Shown here: positions 54,161-63,977 of the stretch, piece after piece
Layout: each line of letters opens with the position of its first letter
Position numbering within the stretch: the first letter of the stretch is position 1
NCBI RefSeq assembly: GCF_029542085.1
Contig: NZ_CP107036.1
Span: forward strand, 496,001-560,000
DNA from: Sphingobacterium sp. ML3W
Lineage (GTDB): Bacteria > Bacteroidota > Bacteroidia > Sphingobacteriales > Sphingobacteriaceae
DNA length: 64,000 nt
Direction: 5' to 3'
Translations under genes and position numbers: made by a program
Notes under the pieces: generated by a model
What the model was told of the DNA's origin: nothing
The model's database searches: none
Seen by the model: the letters and a program-made list of their open reading frames with translations, nothing else

Positions 54161-54991
54161 TTATTTTGACTGTTGTTGCCGATAGGCTTTGGGGCTGTAA
54201 CCCCTTGTGCGCTTGTAGAAATGGGATAAGTGGCTCTCGTCGACAAAGCCCAGTTCTTCGGCTATCTGTTTGAGTGTATATGCCGTAGATTTAAGCCGAT
54301 GTTCGATTAATTCGGTTCGGTAGATATTGATGTAGTCTCTTAGGCTACTACCAAAGTTTTTCTTGAAATAAATACCAAAATACGTCGGGGAGATATTAAA
54401 TTTCTGAGCAATTGTTTTTACCTGCAGATACTGTGGGGTAAAGATATGCTGATGGATATAAGCTGAAATAGAGCTATCCATGTGAAGTGTATGTGCCTGT
54501 GGCAAGCGTTGTATTTCGGATATTTCCTTATAGCGACCGAAGATAGCAACCAGTTGATCAAACAGCCATTGTGATGTCTGATTGATAGCGGCAATACAGT
54601 ATAACCGAACAGCTTCCATGATATGGGAATAGATCAAACGATCGTGATCGGTCATGTGCAATTTACTTTCTCGCAATCCTCTGTCGTTCATTAATTCCCT
54701 AATCCACGCGTATAGTTTTTGCTGACGCCGATTTTGCATAAAATAGCTATCCGTAAAAAGAATGAATAGGAAATGTGTTTTTTCGTGAATATTAAAGTAA
54801 TGTTTATCTGCTGGGCTAACAAGAAAAATATCACCGCGTTCATAATCCAATTCAAATTTATTGATGATATGCTTCCCCTGTCCGCTGCGTATATAAACAA
54901 GTTCATAATAATTTTGCTCATGCATAGGCAGGTGGAAAGTGTCTTCCACAAACTCACTGATCAATAATGGCTCGAATTGTTTCTTTCGCAT
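54161..54991 (-). CDS. AraC-family transcriptional regulator
   Basis: A 276-residue regulator with an N-terminal cupin-like sensor (MHEQNYYELVYIRSGQGKHII) and two C-terminal helix-turn-helices: VKTIAQKFNISPTYFGIYFKKNFG and LKQIAEELGFVDESHLSHFYKRTRGYSPKAYR. It is divergent from the AEC transporter gene, 106 bp apart, and probably controls it. Confidence 0.92.
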   Translation of the reverse strand: MRKKQFEPLLISEFVEDTFHLPMHEQNYYELVYIRSGQGKHIINKFELDYERGDIFLVSPADKHYFNIHEKTHFLFILFTDSYFMQNRRQQKLYAWIRELMNDRGLRESKLHMTDHDRLIYSHIMEAVRLYCIAAINQTSQWLFDQLVAIFGRYKEISEIQRLPQAHTLHMDSSISAYIHQHIFTPQYLQVKTIAQKFNISPTYFGIYFKKNFGSSLRDYINIYRTELIEHRLKSTAYTLKQIAEELGFVDESHLSHFYKRTRGYSPKAYRQQQSK

Positions 54992-55097
54992 GATTTTTTG
55001 TATGTCGTATTAAATGTACATAAAAATAATGTATTTATACATGTTTTTACTAAGCATACTATTGCACTTTTGTGTCGTATAAAATTGTAGAGAAAAC

Positions 55098-56012
55098 ATG
55101 GTTAATTTTATAATGATTGCGTTTTGTATTGCTGCTGGTATGCTTTTGCGAAGGACAAATTTAATCCACGGTGAGGCGCATAAAGGAATCAATACCTGGA
55201 TACTTTATTTTGCTCTTCCAGCGGTTTCGTTTAAATATATTCCAAAGATCGTATGGTCGTCACAGTTGTTGTTTCCGATCTTTTCGGCAGTTTTGGTCTG
55301 GGCCGGAAGCTGGTTATTTATGGAATGGTATTGTAAGCGAAAATCCTATAAGCAGCGTTCCAGGAGCAGTCTGGAATTGGCGGCAGGCTATAGCAATACA
55401 TCCTTCATCGGATTTCCATTGATTATGGCTTATTTTGGCGAGGCACAACTACCGATTGCTATAATTTGTGACCAGACGACATTTATACTATTAGCTACTG
55501 CTGGTATCATCAATGCGCTTAAAGCGAATCTTCAGGAAGGGCAATCCATTGACGCTAAATTTATGATCAGGAAACTGATTACTTTTCCGCCATTGATCGG
55601 TTGTCTTCTTGCATTGACTTTATCTCAGTTTATTGATTTTAGTGTTGTCGAACCTTTTTTTGATAAACTCGTGGCGACAGTAGGACCATTGGCACTATTT
55701 TCTATCGGTTTACAGTTGAAATTCGAGGGTTGGCGCCAACAGTTCGCACAGATAAGTACAGCTATGATCTATAAATTGATTTTGGCTCCCACATTGGTTT
55801 TGCTATTTGCATTGTTACTTGGAGTAAAAGGACCTATGGCGCGAATCAGTATTTTCGAAGCTGCCATGCCTACCTTGGTCACCTCCGGGATCATCGCTGA
55901 ACAATATCATCTCAATGCAAAATTGGTGAATCTTGTTATCGGTTTTAGTATTGTAATAGGGCTAATAACAACGGCCTTATGGGATCTTGTGATCCGGTTT
56001 GTGATTGGCTAA
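55098..56012 (+). CDS. AEC-family transporter (auxin efflux carrier type)
   Basis: A 304-residue protein with about ten membrane helices, opening MVNFIMIAFCIAAGMLLRRTN, and the AEC-typical AGYSNTSFIGFPLI and ISIFEAAMPTLVTSGIIAEQYHL. Members export organic acids or malate-like compounds. Substrate is unknown here. Divergent from the AraC regulator. Confidence 0.87.
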   Translation: MVNFIMIAFCIAAGMLLRRTNLIHGEAHKGINTWILYFALPAVSFKYIPKIVWSSQLLFPIFSAVLVWAGSWLFMEWYCKRKSYKQRSRSSLELAAGYSNTSFIGFPLIMAYFGEAQLPIAIICDQTTFILLATAGIINALKANLQEGQSIDAKFMIRKLITFPPLIGCLLALTLSQFIDFSVVEPFFDKLVATVGPLALFSIGLQLKFEGWRQQFAQISTAMIYKLILAPTLVLLFALLLGVKGPMARISIFEAAMPTLVTSGIIAEQYHLNAKLVNLVIGFSIVIGLITTALWDLVIRFVIG

Positions 56013-56146
56013 TGTTTAGCTCAACTTTTTGAAGAGCTTCGATTCCAGGTGGGAGACAATGCCTTGTGTATTAAAATGATAGTGCCAACAACTTTTTTGT
56101 TATTCAGTTGTTATAGCATTATAACCATCTATAAAGGAGGTATATT

Positions 56147-56593
56147 ATGAACCTGATACATAGAATTGAACATTGGGGAAATGTCCATCATCCACAATGG
56201 ATTGATTACTTAAGAATTGCCTTGGGCATAATGATCTTGGCCAAGGGTATAACTTTTGTAAATGATAGGCAAGTGGTTGAGCACATGATCGAACAAAGTA
56301 GCTTTCATCTTTCGATTTGGGGAGCTGTTCACTATGTGGTATTTACGCATTTGGTTGGCGGGTTATTCCTTATTTTGGGTTTTCAAACTCGTTTAGCTTC
56401 TTTGTTATTGTTGCCAGTCTTGGTGGGAGCTGTATTTTTTGTTAATATCACCAATGGTTTTAGTTATGTGAATTCCGAATTGTGGCTTTCTATAGTCGTA
56501 TTCTTTTTGTTGATCTTTTTTATGGTCATGGGATCTGGAAAATATTCCCTTGACAATATGATGAACAAACCAGGATATAAAAGGGATATCTAA
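56147..56593 (+). CDS. DoxX-family membrane protein
   Basis: A 148-residue inner-membrane protein of four helices with the DoxX pattern: LRIALGIMILAKGITFV, VVFTHLVGGLFLILGFQTRLASLLLLPVLVGAVFFVN. An unusually strong ribosome-binding site, AAAGGAGG, lies 8 nt before the ATG, which is rare for this organism. Members have been linked to thiol homeostasis and lipid quinone redox. It stands alone before a terminator. Confidence 0.88.
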   Translation: MNLIHRIEHWGNVHHPQWIDYLRIALGIMILAKGITFVNDRQVVEHMIEQSSFHLSIWGAVHYVVFTHLVGGLFLILGFQTRLASLLLLPVLVGAVFFVNITNGFSYVNSELWLSIVVFFLLIFFMVMGSGKYSLDNMMNKPGYKRDI

Positions 56594-56627
56594 AAAAGAA
56601 GCTCCTTCATAGATGAAGGAGCTTTTA
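56594..56627. terminator. Bidirectional terminator between doxX-like gene and purL
   Basis: AGAAGCTCCTTCAT and ATGAAGGAGCTTTT form a long stem with a 2-nt AG centre. It serves both convergent genes. Confidence 0.9.
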
Positions 56628-56638
56628 TGTTGTACTTA

Positions 56639-59600
56639 TTACTTGCTTTGATTGTCAATCCAATTGCGTGCATTGACGAAAGCTTCTAACCAAGGAGAAA
56701 CTTCATCCTGACGTCCTTTTGGATAGTTTGCCCAATGCCATTGGAAAATTGAGCGCTCGATATGCGGCATTGTGGCCAAATGGCGACCAGTTTTATCGCA
56801 GATCATCGCTGTATTGTAATCCGAGCCATTTGGATTGTGTGGATATTGCTCATAACCGTATTTCGCAACAATATTGTATTGTTCCTCTGCATACGGTAGA
56901 TTGAATTTTCCTTCACCATGTGAAATCCAAACACCCAATGTACTTCCTGCTAATGTGGAAAGCATAACGGAGTTATTTTCCTGAACTTTCACGGAAATGA
57001 AATTTGATTCGTGTTTGCCCGAAGTGTTGTGCAACATTTTACCATGAACCTCGTGCTCCGGATTAATCATTTCCAATTCCATAAACAACTGGCATCCATT
57101 ACAGATACCAACCGAAAGCGTGTCTGGGCGTGCAAAGAAATCGGTCAATGCCTTTTTCGCTTTTTCATTGTAGAGAAATGCTCCGGCCCATCCTTTTGCC
57201 GAACCCAGTACATCCGAGTTGGAGAATCCACCAACAGCACCTATAAATTGAATGTCTTCCAAAGTCTCACGGCCTGAAATCAAGTCAGTCATATGAACAT
57301 CCTTCACATCAAAACCTGCTAAGAACATCGCATTTGCCATCTCGCGTTCCGAGTTGGAGCCCTTTTCCCGAAGAATTGCCGCTTTTGGACGTGCTTTACT
57401 TCCATCGATCACCGGTTTTTTGCCGTTGAACTGACTTGGGAAGGTAAATGTTAAAGGTTGATTTTTATAGTTATCGAAACGTTGTTGTGCAGTTCCGTTT
57501 TTCGATTGTTTCGAATCCAATAGGAATGAAGTGGTCGACCAAACATCACGTGTTGCCGCAACATCAAAGCTGAAGTTCTCTTCTCCGTTTTTGATGGTAA
57601 CGGTGCTTCCTGCTACTGCATGGCCAATTTTTATGGCATCTACGCCAGCTTCTTTAACAGCTTGCTCGAAAACAGTATCATTTTTAGCTTGAAGTACAAG
57701 TCCAATATTTTCACTGAACAATACTTTTACAGCATCAGACTCATTTAATCCCGAAAGGTCATAATTTGCAGCCAAATTCACATCTGCAAATGTCATTTCC
57801 AAAAGGGTCGTGATCAAACCACCGGATCCGATATCATGACCGGCTTCGATTTGGTTATCGTTGATTAATTGCTGAACGGTATTGAATGCTGTTTTGAAAT
57901 AGTTCGCATCTTGGATTGTAGGAACTTCTGTACCTAATTTGTTGACAATCTGAGCGAAAGACGAACCACCTAATTTGAAGTTGTCTTTTGATAGATTGAT
58001 GTAGTAAATGGATCCTGCATTTTTGTTTAAGACAGGTTCAACTATTTTGGTAATATCCGTACAATTTCCAGCTGCTGAAATAATCAATGTACCAGGAGCA
58101 ATTACATTCTCACCATTTGGATATTTTTGCTTCATCGACAGGGAGTCTTTTCCTGTAGGGATATTGATTCCTAATGCGATTGCAAAATCCGAACAAGCTT
58201 TGACAGCCTGATAAAGTCGAGCATCTTCACCTTCGTTATTTGCTGCCCACATCCAGTTGGCTGACAATGAGATGCCTGCAAGACCATTTATAATCGGTGC
58301 AAATACGATATTTGATAATGATTCTGCGATAGCAGTTTTACTAGCCGCTGCCGGATCAATTAATGCTGCTACAGGGGAGTGTCCTATCGTTGTTGCAATA
58401 CCCTCTTTTCCTTTGTAATCAAGAGCCATGACACCAACGTTATTTAAAGGTAACTGTAATGGACCTGCACATTGTTGTTTGGCAACACGGCCACCCACAC
58501 AACGGTCCACTTTATTGGTCAACCAATCTTTGGAAGCCACAGCCTCCAATTGTAGTACCTGATTTAAATAGCTTGGGATATTCGCGGAATCATAGGTAAG
58601 ATCCGCATAATTACGAGCAACTATTTTATCACGCATAAAGGTCTTTGGTGATGAACCAAAGAAATCCTCTAAGGCATAATCCATTGGTTTGGCACCATTG
58701 CTTTTTGATGCAAATGTGAAGCGGTGATCTCCGGTGACGTCACCTACGGTGTACATTGGTGCACGTTCACGATCAGCAACACGCTTTAGGATTGCAATAT
58801 CATCTTCAGCAATCACCAGGCCCATTCTTTCCTGAGACTCATTACCGATGATTTCTTTTGCTGAAAGAGTAGGGTCACCTACCGGAAGTGCATCAAGATC
58901 AATTAAACCGCCTGTTTCCTCTACCAATTCGGATAGACAGTTGAGGTGTCCACCAGCGCCATGGTCATGAATAGAAACAATTGGGTTATGATCTGCTTCA
59001 ACTAAGCTTCGTACAGCATTGGCCGCACGTTTTTGCATTTCCGGATTTGAGCGTTGAATGGCATTCAATTCAATGCCTGACCCGAAAGCGCCTGTATCAG
59101 CAGAGGATACTGCTGCACCTCCCATACCGATACGGTAATTTTCACCTCCTAAGATGACGATTTTATCACCTATTTTTGGGGTATGTTTTTTGGCTTGATC
59201 CAATTTTCCATAACCGACACCACCAGCTTGCATGATGACTTTGTCATAACCAAGCTTACGGCCTTCTTCTTCATGTTCGAAGGTTAGTACAGATCCCGTA
59301 ATCAAGGGTTGTCCAAATTTATTCCCGAAGTCAGAAGCTCCATTGGAAGCTTTGATGAGGATATCCACTGGTGTTTGGTAAAGCCATTGGCGTTCTGGCA
59401 TTGCTTTCTCCCAAGGACGATCTTGCAATAGACGTGAATAGGCTGTCATATAGACCGCGGTACCCGCCAAAGGAATCGCGCCTTGACCACCGGCCATACG
59501 GTCACGAATTTCACCACCAGATCCTGTCGCCGCTCCAGAGAAAGGCTCTACAGTTGTTGGGAAATTGTGGGTTTCGGCTTTTACGGATAAAACAGAATCG

Positions 59601-60313
59601 AAAGATTTTTCCTCGTAAAAGTCAGGCTTGTCAGCGGATTTAGGTGCAAACTGGGTGACCCGTGGGCCTTTAATAAAGGCTACGTTGTCTTTATACGCAG
59701 AAACAATCTCATTTGGATTTGTTTCGGAAGTTTTCTTGATTAATTTAAATAGGGAAGTAGGTTGTTCTTCACCATCAATGATAAATGTACCATTGAAAAT
59801 CTTATGTCTACAGTGCTCAGAATTGGCTTGTGAAAAAGCAAAGACCTCGGAGTCTGTTAAAAGACGGCCCAATTTGGTGGCAAGATTGTTTAGGTAGGCC
59901 ACTTCTTCCGGATTTAATGCCAATCCTTCGGATTTGTTGTAGGCATCAATGTCTTCAATTTCCAAGATAGGTTCTGGTGTGATGTTGACCGTGTACATAT
60001 CCTGCGTCAACGTACTGAACTTTTGTGAAATCATTGGATCGAAATCATTGAAATCTGCTGGTACCGGTTGAAATTCTTCGATACGAACAATTCCTTCAAT
60101 ACCCATGTTCTGTGTGATTTCTACTGCATTGGTACTCCAAGGAGTGACCATCGCTGCGCGGGGGCCTACAAAGTAATGGTTAAGGGTTTGGTCGTCGAGT
60201 TTTTTGGCGTTGCCGAATAGCCAGTTGAGTTTAGTAATGTCTTCTTGTGATAAAGAGTTTACGCTTTGAACACCATATACGGTGTTCGATGGGTTCTCAA
60301 AGAAATGAATCAT
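56639..60313 (-). CDS. purL: Phosphoribosylformylglycinamidine synthase (large single-chain form)
   Basis: A 1224-residue purine-synthesis enzyme fusing PurS-like, PurL and glutamine amidotransferase (PurQ) domains. SQANSEHCRHKIFNG and KAETHNFPTTVEPFSGAATGSGGEIRD mark the PurL core. The C-terminal PurQ part has FSNSDVLGSAKGWAGAF, GVGICNGCQLF with the nucleophile Cys, and the closing PHIERSIFQWHW. A TAACTTTG box on the minus strand (60359-60352) is 39 bp upstream and may be its promoter. Confidence 0.97.
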   Translation of the reverse strand: MIHFFENPSNTVYGVQSVNSLSQEDITKLNWLFGNAKKLDDQTLNHYFVGPRAAMVTPWSTNAVEITQNMGIEGIVRIEEFQPVPADFNDFDPMISQKFSTLTQDMYTVNITPEPILEIEDIDAYNKSEGLALNPEEVAYLNNLATKLGRLLTDSEVFAFSQANSEHCRHKIFNGTFIIDGEEQPTSLFKLIKKTSETNPNEIVSAYKDNVAFIKGPRVTQFAPKSADKPDFYEEKSFDSVLSVKAETHNFPTTVEPFSGAATGSGGEIRDRMAGGQGAIPLAGTAVYMTAYSRLLQDRPWEKAMPERQWLYQTPVDILIKASNGASDFGNKFGQPLITGSVLTFEHEEEGRKLGYDKVIMQAGGVGYGKLDQAKKHTPKIGDKIVILGGENYRIGMGGAAVSSADTGAFGSGIELNAIQRSNPEMQKRAANAVRSLVEADHNPIVSIHDHGAGGHLNCLSELVEETGGLIDLDALPVGDPTLSAKEIIGNESQERMGLVIAEDDIAILKRVADRERAPMYTVGDVTGDHRFTFASKSNGAKPMDYALEDFFGSSPKTFMRDKIVARNYADLTYDSANIPSYLNQVLQLEAVASKDWLTNKVDRCVGGRVAKQQCAGPLQLPLNNVGVMALDYKGKEGIATTIGHSPVAALIDPAAASKTAIAESLSNIVFAPIINGLAGISLSANWMWAANNEGEDARLYQAVKACSDFAIALGINIPTGKDSLSMKQKYPNGENVIAPGTLIISAAGNCTDITKIVEPVLNKNAGSIYYINLSKDNFKLGGSSFAQIVNKLGTEVPTIQDANYFKTAFNTVQQLINDNQIEAGHDIGSGGLITTLLEMTFADVNLAANYDLSGLNESDAVKVLFSENIGLVLQAKNDTVFEQAVKEAGVDAIKIGHAVAGSTVTIKNGEENFSFDVAATRDVWSTTSFLLDSKQSKNGTAQQRFDNYKNQPLTFTFPSQFNGKKPVIDGSKARPKAAILREKGSNSEREMANAMFLAGFDVKDVHMTDLISGRETLEDIQFIGAVGGFSNSDVLGSAKGWAGAFLYNEKAKKALTDFFARPDTLSVGICNGCQLFMELEMINPEHEVHGKMLHNTSGKHESNFISVKVQENNSVMLSTLAGSTLGVWISHGEGKFNLPYAEEQYNIVAKYGYEQYPHNPNGSDYNTAMICDKTGRHLATMPHIERSIFQWHWANYPKGRQDEVSPWLEAFVNARNWIDNQSK

Positions 60314-60672
60314 TATAAATGTTTGTTTTGAACGTTCTTCAAATTAAAGCACAAAGTTACATATTATTTTTATGGAAATGATTGAATTTTGATTAAAAAA
60401 TAGCGGTTACTATTCGGTTTAAAAACAGTGAAATAGCGGTTCTTATGTAAATAAATGTAAAGTTGTGTTAATTCGTGTAAATAAATGTTATCATTCTACC
60501 CGCTGTTAGGATAGGTCGCTTGTAGGTGGTAGATTCGTAAACCCTATTCCCTATGAGTATAACATGATCGAGCCTTGGGATGTAGATCTAACGCGCATCC
60601 CAAGGCAAAGATTGAATTAGGCTGTCGATCAACCAACTTCATAGTCATCTTCTATTCGATTTTTTTCAATCT

Positions 60673-60865
60673 TTAAAAATCCTGTTTTCTCAGTGCATTA
60701 TAACGAGCAAGGTGGGTGGCAATCAGGATATGGCAGATTGCAAAGAATGCGAGTAACAGTAAGACTATAGTCGGGTGAGCGCCTGGGAAAATGCATGTAT
60801 TGACAGGGATAAATTGATATACTACGCAATTATAATTGCATACAAAGTCAAATTTATCTAAGTTT
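60673..60865 (-). pseudogene. Possible remnant of a small membrane protein
   Basis: Read on the minus strand, a frame of about 60 codons ends in a stop at 60673. Its end, HPTIVLLLLAFFAICHILIA followed by THLARYNALRKQDF, is a credible transmembrane helix with a positive C-terminal tail. No ATG, GTG or TTG start is in frame, and its 5' part overlaps the pheT promoter. It may be a decayed gene or chance. I could not identify a family. Confidence 0.35.
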
Positions 60866-60866
60866 G
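60836..60866 (+). promoter_or_regulatory. Promoter of pheT
   Basis: TTG at 60836-60838 and TAAGTTTG at 60859-60866 are 20 bp apart. It lies inside the upstream extension of the pheT frame, which argues for the ATG start at 60887 rather than the TTG at 60836. Confidence 0.75.
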
Positions 60867-60886
60867 TGCATCAAATCAAATTCGAG

Positions 60887-63283
60887 ATGAACATTTCATA
60901 TAATTGGTTAAAACAACACGTTAATATAGATTCGACGCCGGAGGAATTATCTTTGATCTTGACAAACACAGGATTGGAAGTAGAGGCACTGGACGTTGTA
61001 CAGAGTATCCCCGGTGGATTGGATGGTTTGGTCGTTGGCGAAGTAAAAACTTGTGAGCAACACCCGAATGCTGATAAATTGCGCATTACTACAGTTGATG
61101 TAGGCACTTCTGAATTACTAAATATCGTATGTGGGGCGCCAAATTGCCGTACTGGATTGAAAGTAATTGTGGCAACAGTAGGTACAACATGTCACCCCTT
61201 GAGCGGAGAACCCTTTAAGATTACCAAATCTAAAATTCGTGGCGAAGTATCCGAAGGTATGTTATGTGGTGAGGATGAAATCGGTTTAGGTACATCGCAT
61301 GCCGGTATTGTTGAATTGCCAGCTGATGTTGCGGTAGGGACATTGGTGAAAGATCATTTCAATATTCAGGATGATTACCGTTACGAAATAGGCCTTACAC
61401 CGAATCGTGCGGATGCGGCATCCCATTTAGGTGTAGCACGCGATATCGCTGCTTATTTCCGTACGAATATCCTAAAAGCGGATGTTTCGGCCTTTCAAGC
61501 GGCTGAGGAAGCTGGTACAGCTGTTGTCGTCGAAGACACCGCAGCTTGTCCACGTTATAGCGGGATCAATATTTCCGGTGTTCAGGTTGCAGAATCGCCT
61601 GATTGGTTGAAAGAAAAATTAAATGTGATCGGTGTACGTCCAATCAATAATATTGTCGATATCACCAATTATATATTGCATGACCTTGGCCAACCATTGC
61701 ATGCGTTTGATGCGGATAAAATTGCTGGTAACAAGGTGCTTGTCCGTACAGCAAAAGAAGGGGAGAAGTTTGTGACCCTAGATGCTGTGGAACGGACGCT
61801 TTCTGCTGAAGACCTTGTGATTGCTGATGCTGAAAAACCAATGTGTATCGCTGGTGTTTTTGGTGGTGCACATTCAGGTGTTTCGACAGAAACAACCAAT
61901 GTGTTTTTGGAATCGGCTTATTTTAATGCTGTATCAGTGCGTAAGACCTCTAAAAGACATGGTCTGAAAACAGATGCTTCATTCCGTTTCGAACGTGGTA
62001 CAGATCCTAACATTACTGTAGAAGCGTTAAAACGTGCGGCATTGTTGATTCAGGAAATTGCTGGGGGGAAGATATCTTCGACCTTGAAAGATGTATATCC
62101 TGTCGAAATTAAACCATTCTCATTCCATGTGAGCTATGCGAACGTGGTACGTTTAATTGGGCAAGCAATCCCACATGAGGAAATTAGAGCCATTATCGTT
62201 GCCCTTGGTATTGAGATTGCTTCGGAGACAGCTGCGGGACTAGATGTTTTAGTGCCTGCTTATCGTGTCGATGTAACCCGCGAAGTGGATGTGGTGGAAG
62301 AGGTATTACGGATTTACGGCTACAATAACATTGAACTAAAATCCCAAATTAAGGCTTCCTTAAACACGGTCGAAAAACCAGATAAAGAAGTCGTCTTAAA
62401 TCAGCTTGCGGACTTATTGATCGGTAATGGATTCCGTGAAATATTGGCAAATTCGTTGACAAAGCTTGATTATGCAGACGACAGTGAAACTGCTGTCAGA
62501 TTGTTCAATCCCTTGAGCTCGGACTTGGATACCATGCGTCAAAACATGTTATTCTCCGTGTTGAATGCCATTGAATATAATCAGAAGCGTAGAAATTTTG
62601 ATCTGAAATTTTTTGAATTCGGTAAAACTTATGCGTTGGACGGTGAGGGATTTAAAGAAACGCAGCATTTGACTTTTGCAATAACAGGCAGAGAGGAAGC
62701 TGAACAGTGGAATAGCGAAAAAGGTAATGTCAATTTCTATAACCTTAAAGCTGCAGTTGATACCATTGTCAAACGTCTAAAGATTGAGGGCATACAAATA
62801 CAAGATGCACCGAGCAATCATTTTGCCTACGGATTGAGTTATATGAAAGGTCAGAAATGTCTGGTTTCTTTCGGTGCGGTAGCTAATGCCAACTTGAAAA
62901 AAGCAGATGTTGAGGGGCAGGTTTTCTTTGCAGATTTTGACTGGGATGTCTTAATGAAAATCATTCGCAAGAATAGTATTCAATATAAAGAAGTGTCGAA
63001 ATTCCCTGCTGTACGTCGTGATTTATCCCTGTTGATTGACGAAAATGTGAGCTTCGATAAGCTTCAATTTGTCGCTCAAAAGACCGAACGCAAGCTTTTA
63101 AAGGAGGTAAATGTGTTTGATGTGTATAAAGGTGATAAAATTCCGGAAGGGAAAAAGTCTTATGCTCTGAGCTTTATCTTGCAAGACGAAGAAAAAACAT
63201 TGACCGATAAACAAATTGATGCGATAGTTCAAAAATTAATTGTTAATTTTGAGAAGGAACTAAGCGCAGAGGTGCGTGGTTAA
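60887..63283 (+). CDS. pheT: Phenylalanyl-tRNA synthetase beta subunit
   Basis: A 798-residue subunit of the alpha2-beta2 phenylalanine-tRNA ligase. It opens MNISYNWLKQHV, carries a tRNA-binding OB domain (VVGEVKTCEQHPNADKLRITTVDVG), the editing domain, B5 region (GVRPINNIVDITNYILHDLGQPLHAFD) and a C-terminal anticodon-binding FDX domain (SKFPAVRRDLSLLID). The start is set by the promoter inside the upstream extension. The pheS gene is not in the window. It is followed by a coiled-coil gene and zapA, a common Bacteroidota order. Confidence 0.96.
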   Translation: MNISYNWLKQHVNIDSTPEELSLILTNTGLEVEALDVVQSIPGGLDGLVVGEVKTCEQHPNADKLRITTVDVGTSELLNIVCGAPNCRTGLKVIVATVGTTCHPLSGEPFKITKSKIRGEVSEGMLCGEDEIGLGTSHAGIVELPADVAVGTLVKDHFNIQDDYRYEIGLTPNRADAASHLGVARDIAAYFRTNILKADVSAFQAAEEAGTAVVVEDTAACPRYSGINISGVQVAESPDWLKEKLNVIGVRPINNIVDITNYILHDLGQPLHAFDADKIAGNKVLVRTAKEGEKFVTLDAVERTLSAEDLVIADAEKPMCIAGVFGGAHSGVSTETTNVFLESAYFNAVSVRKTSKRHGLKTDASFRFERGTDPNITVEALKRAALLIQEIAGGKISSTLKDVYPVEIKPFSFHVSYANVVRLIGQAIPHEEIRAIIVALGIEIASETAAGLDVLVPAYRVDVTREVDVVEEVLRIYGYNNIELKSQIKASLNTVEKPDKEVVLNQLADLLIGNGFREILANSLTKLDYADDSETAVRLFNPLSSDLDTMRQNMLFSVLNAIEYNQKRRNFDLKFFEFGKTYALDGEGFKETQHLTFAITGREEAEQWNSEKGNVNFYNLKAAVDTIVKRLKIEGIQIQDAPSNHFAYGLSYMKGQKCLVSFGAVANANLKKADVEGQVFFADFDWDVLMKIIRKNSIQYKEVSKFPAVRRDLSLLIDENVSFDKLQFVAQKTERKLLKEVNVFDVYKGDKIPEGKKSYALSFILQDEEKTLTDKQIDAIVQKLIVNFEKELSAEVRG

Positions 63284-63323
63284 TTAGATATATAACATTA
63301 ATTGGTAATATTCGATTTACGCT

Positions 63324-63629
63324 ATGGCAACATTGTCTTCACAAATGAATCTGATCGTTGAGAAAACGAAAAACTTAATTCAAATGTGCGAAGTCTTGCA
63401 AGAAGAAAATGATTTGCTTAAATTAGAGGTACAATCCTTAAAAGTGGCTTTCGACGCGAGCAACGATAAAAGCAAGCAGTTGGAAGAGAAAGTCAAGGCG
63501 CTGGCAGTAGCCCGAACCTTGGATTCAGAAACGGATAAGGAAGCAATTAATGAAAAAATACTTGACACAAAACAAAAAATTAACGATTTTGTGCGAGAAA
63601 TAGACAAGTGTATTAGTTTGTTGAAGTAG
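63324..63629 (+). CDS. Coiled-coil protein upstream of zapA
   Basis: A 101-residue protein, nearly all heptad-like coiled coil (LVVEK-type helices through NLIQMCEVLQEENDLLKLEVQSL). No enzyme motif. It is the gene between pheT and zapA, so it may serve cell division as a small ZapB-like partner; this is inference from location and helix content only. Confidence 0.75.
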   Translation: MATLSSQMNLIVEKTKNLIQMCEVLQEENDLLKLEVQSLKVAFDASNDKSKQLEEKVKALAVARTLDSETDKEAINEKILDTKQKINDFVREIDKCISLLK

Positions 63630-63686
63630 TTGGAATTTGGAGATTATCGGAATTTAAACTAATACAACGTTAAAAAGCTCAAAGAA

Positions 63687-63977
63687 ATGGGAGAGATTTC
63701 CATAAAAATAAATATCGCAGATCGTGTTTATCCCCTTCGGGTGGAAAGCGCGGAGGAAGAAGTGATTCGACATGCTGCGAAATTGATAAATGAAAAAGTA
63801 AAGGAATTGCAGGAAAACTATACTGTTAGAGATAAACAGGATTTGTTATCCATGTGTGTATTGCAGTTCGCTACGCGAATGTTAAATGCGGAGCGACAGT
63901 CCCAGAACCACGAAGTGGGGCTGGAGAATTCAGTACAGGAGCTTGATCAGTTGTTGACGGATTTCTTTAACAAATAA
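63687..63977 (+). CDS. zapA: Cell division protein ZapA
   Basis: A 96-residue protein with the ZapA fold: strands ISIKINIADRVYPLRV, then VIRHAAKLINEKVKELQENY, and a long C-terminal helix. It cross-links FtsZ filaments at the septum. The stop lies 20 bases before the window end. Confidence 0.9.
   Translation: MGEISIKINIADRVYPLRVESAEEEVIRHAAKLINEKVKELQENYTVRDKQDLLSMCVLQFATRMLNAERQSQNHEVGLENSVQELDQLLTDFFNK

Larger units (their letters stand above)
60314..60886. other. Gap between purL and pheT with a possible gene remnant
   Basis: 573 bp of divergent spacer. It holds the purL and pheT promoters at its ends. On the minus strand, 60872 to 60673 is an open frame without an ATG that reads like a membrane-protein end (see the pseudogene entry). 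The middle part, 60361-60660, has no coding or RNA signal that I can see. Confidence 0.5.

Noticed and set aside
60836..60886. Longer N-terminus for PheT from TTG at 60836
   Set aside because: PheT begins MNISYNW at 60887, and the extension contains a good promoter.
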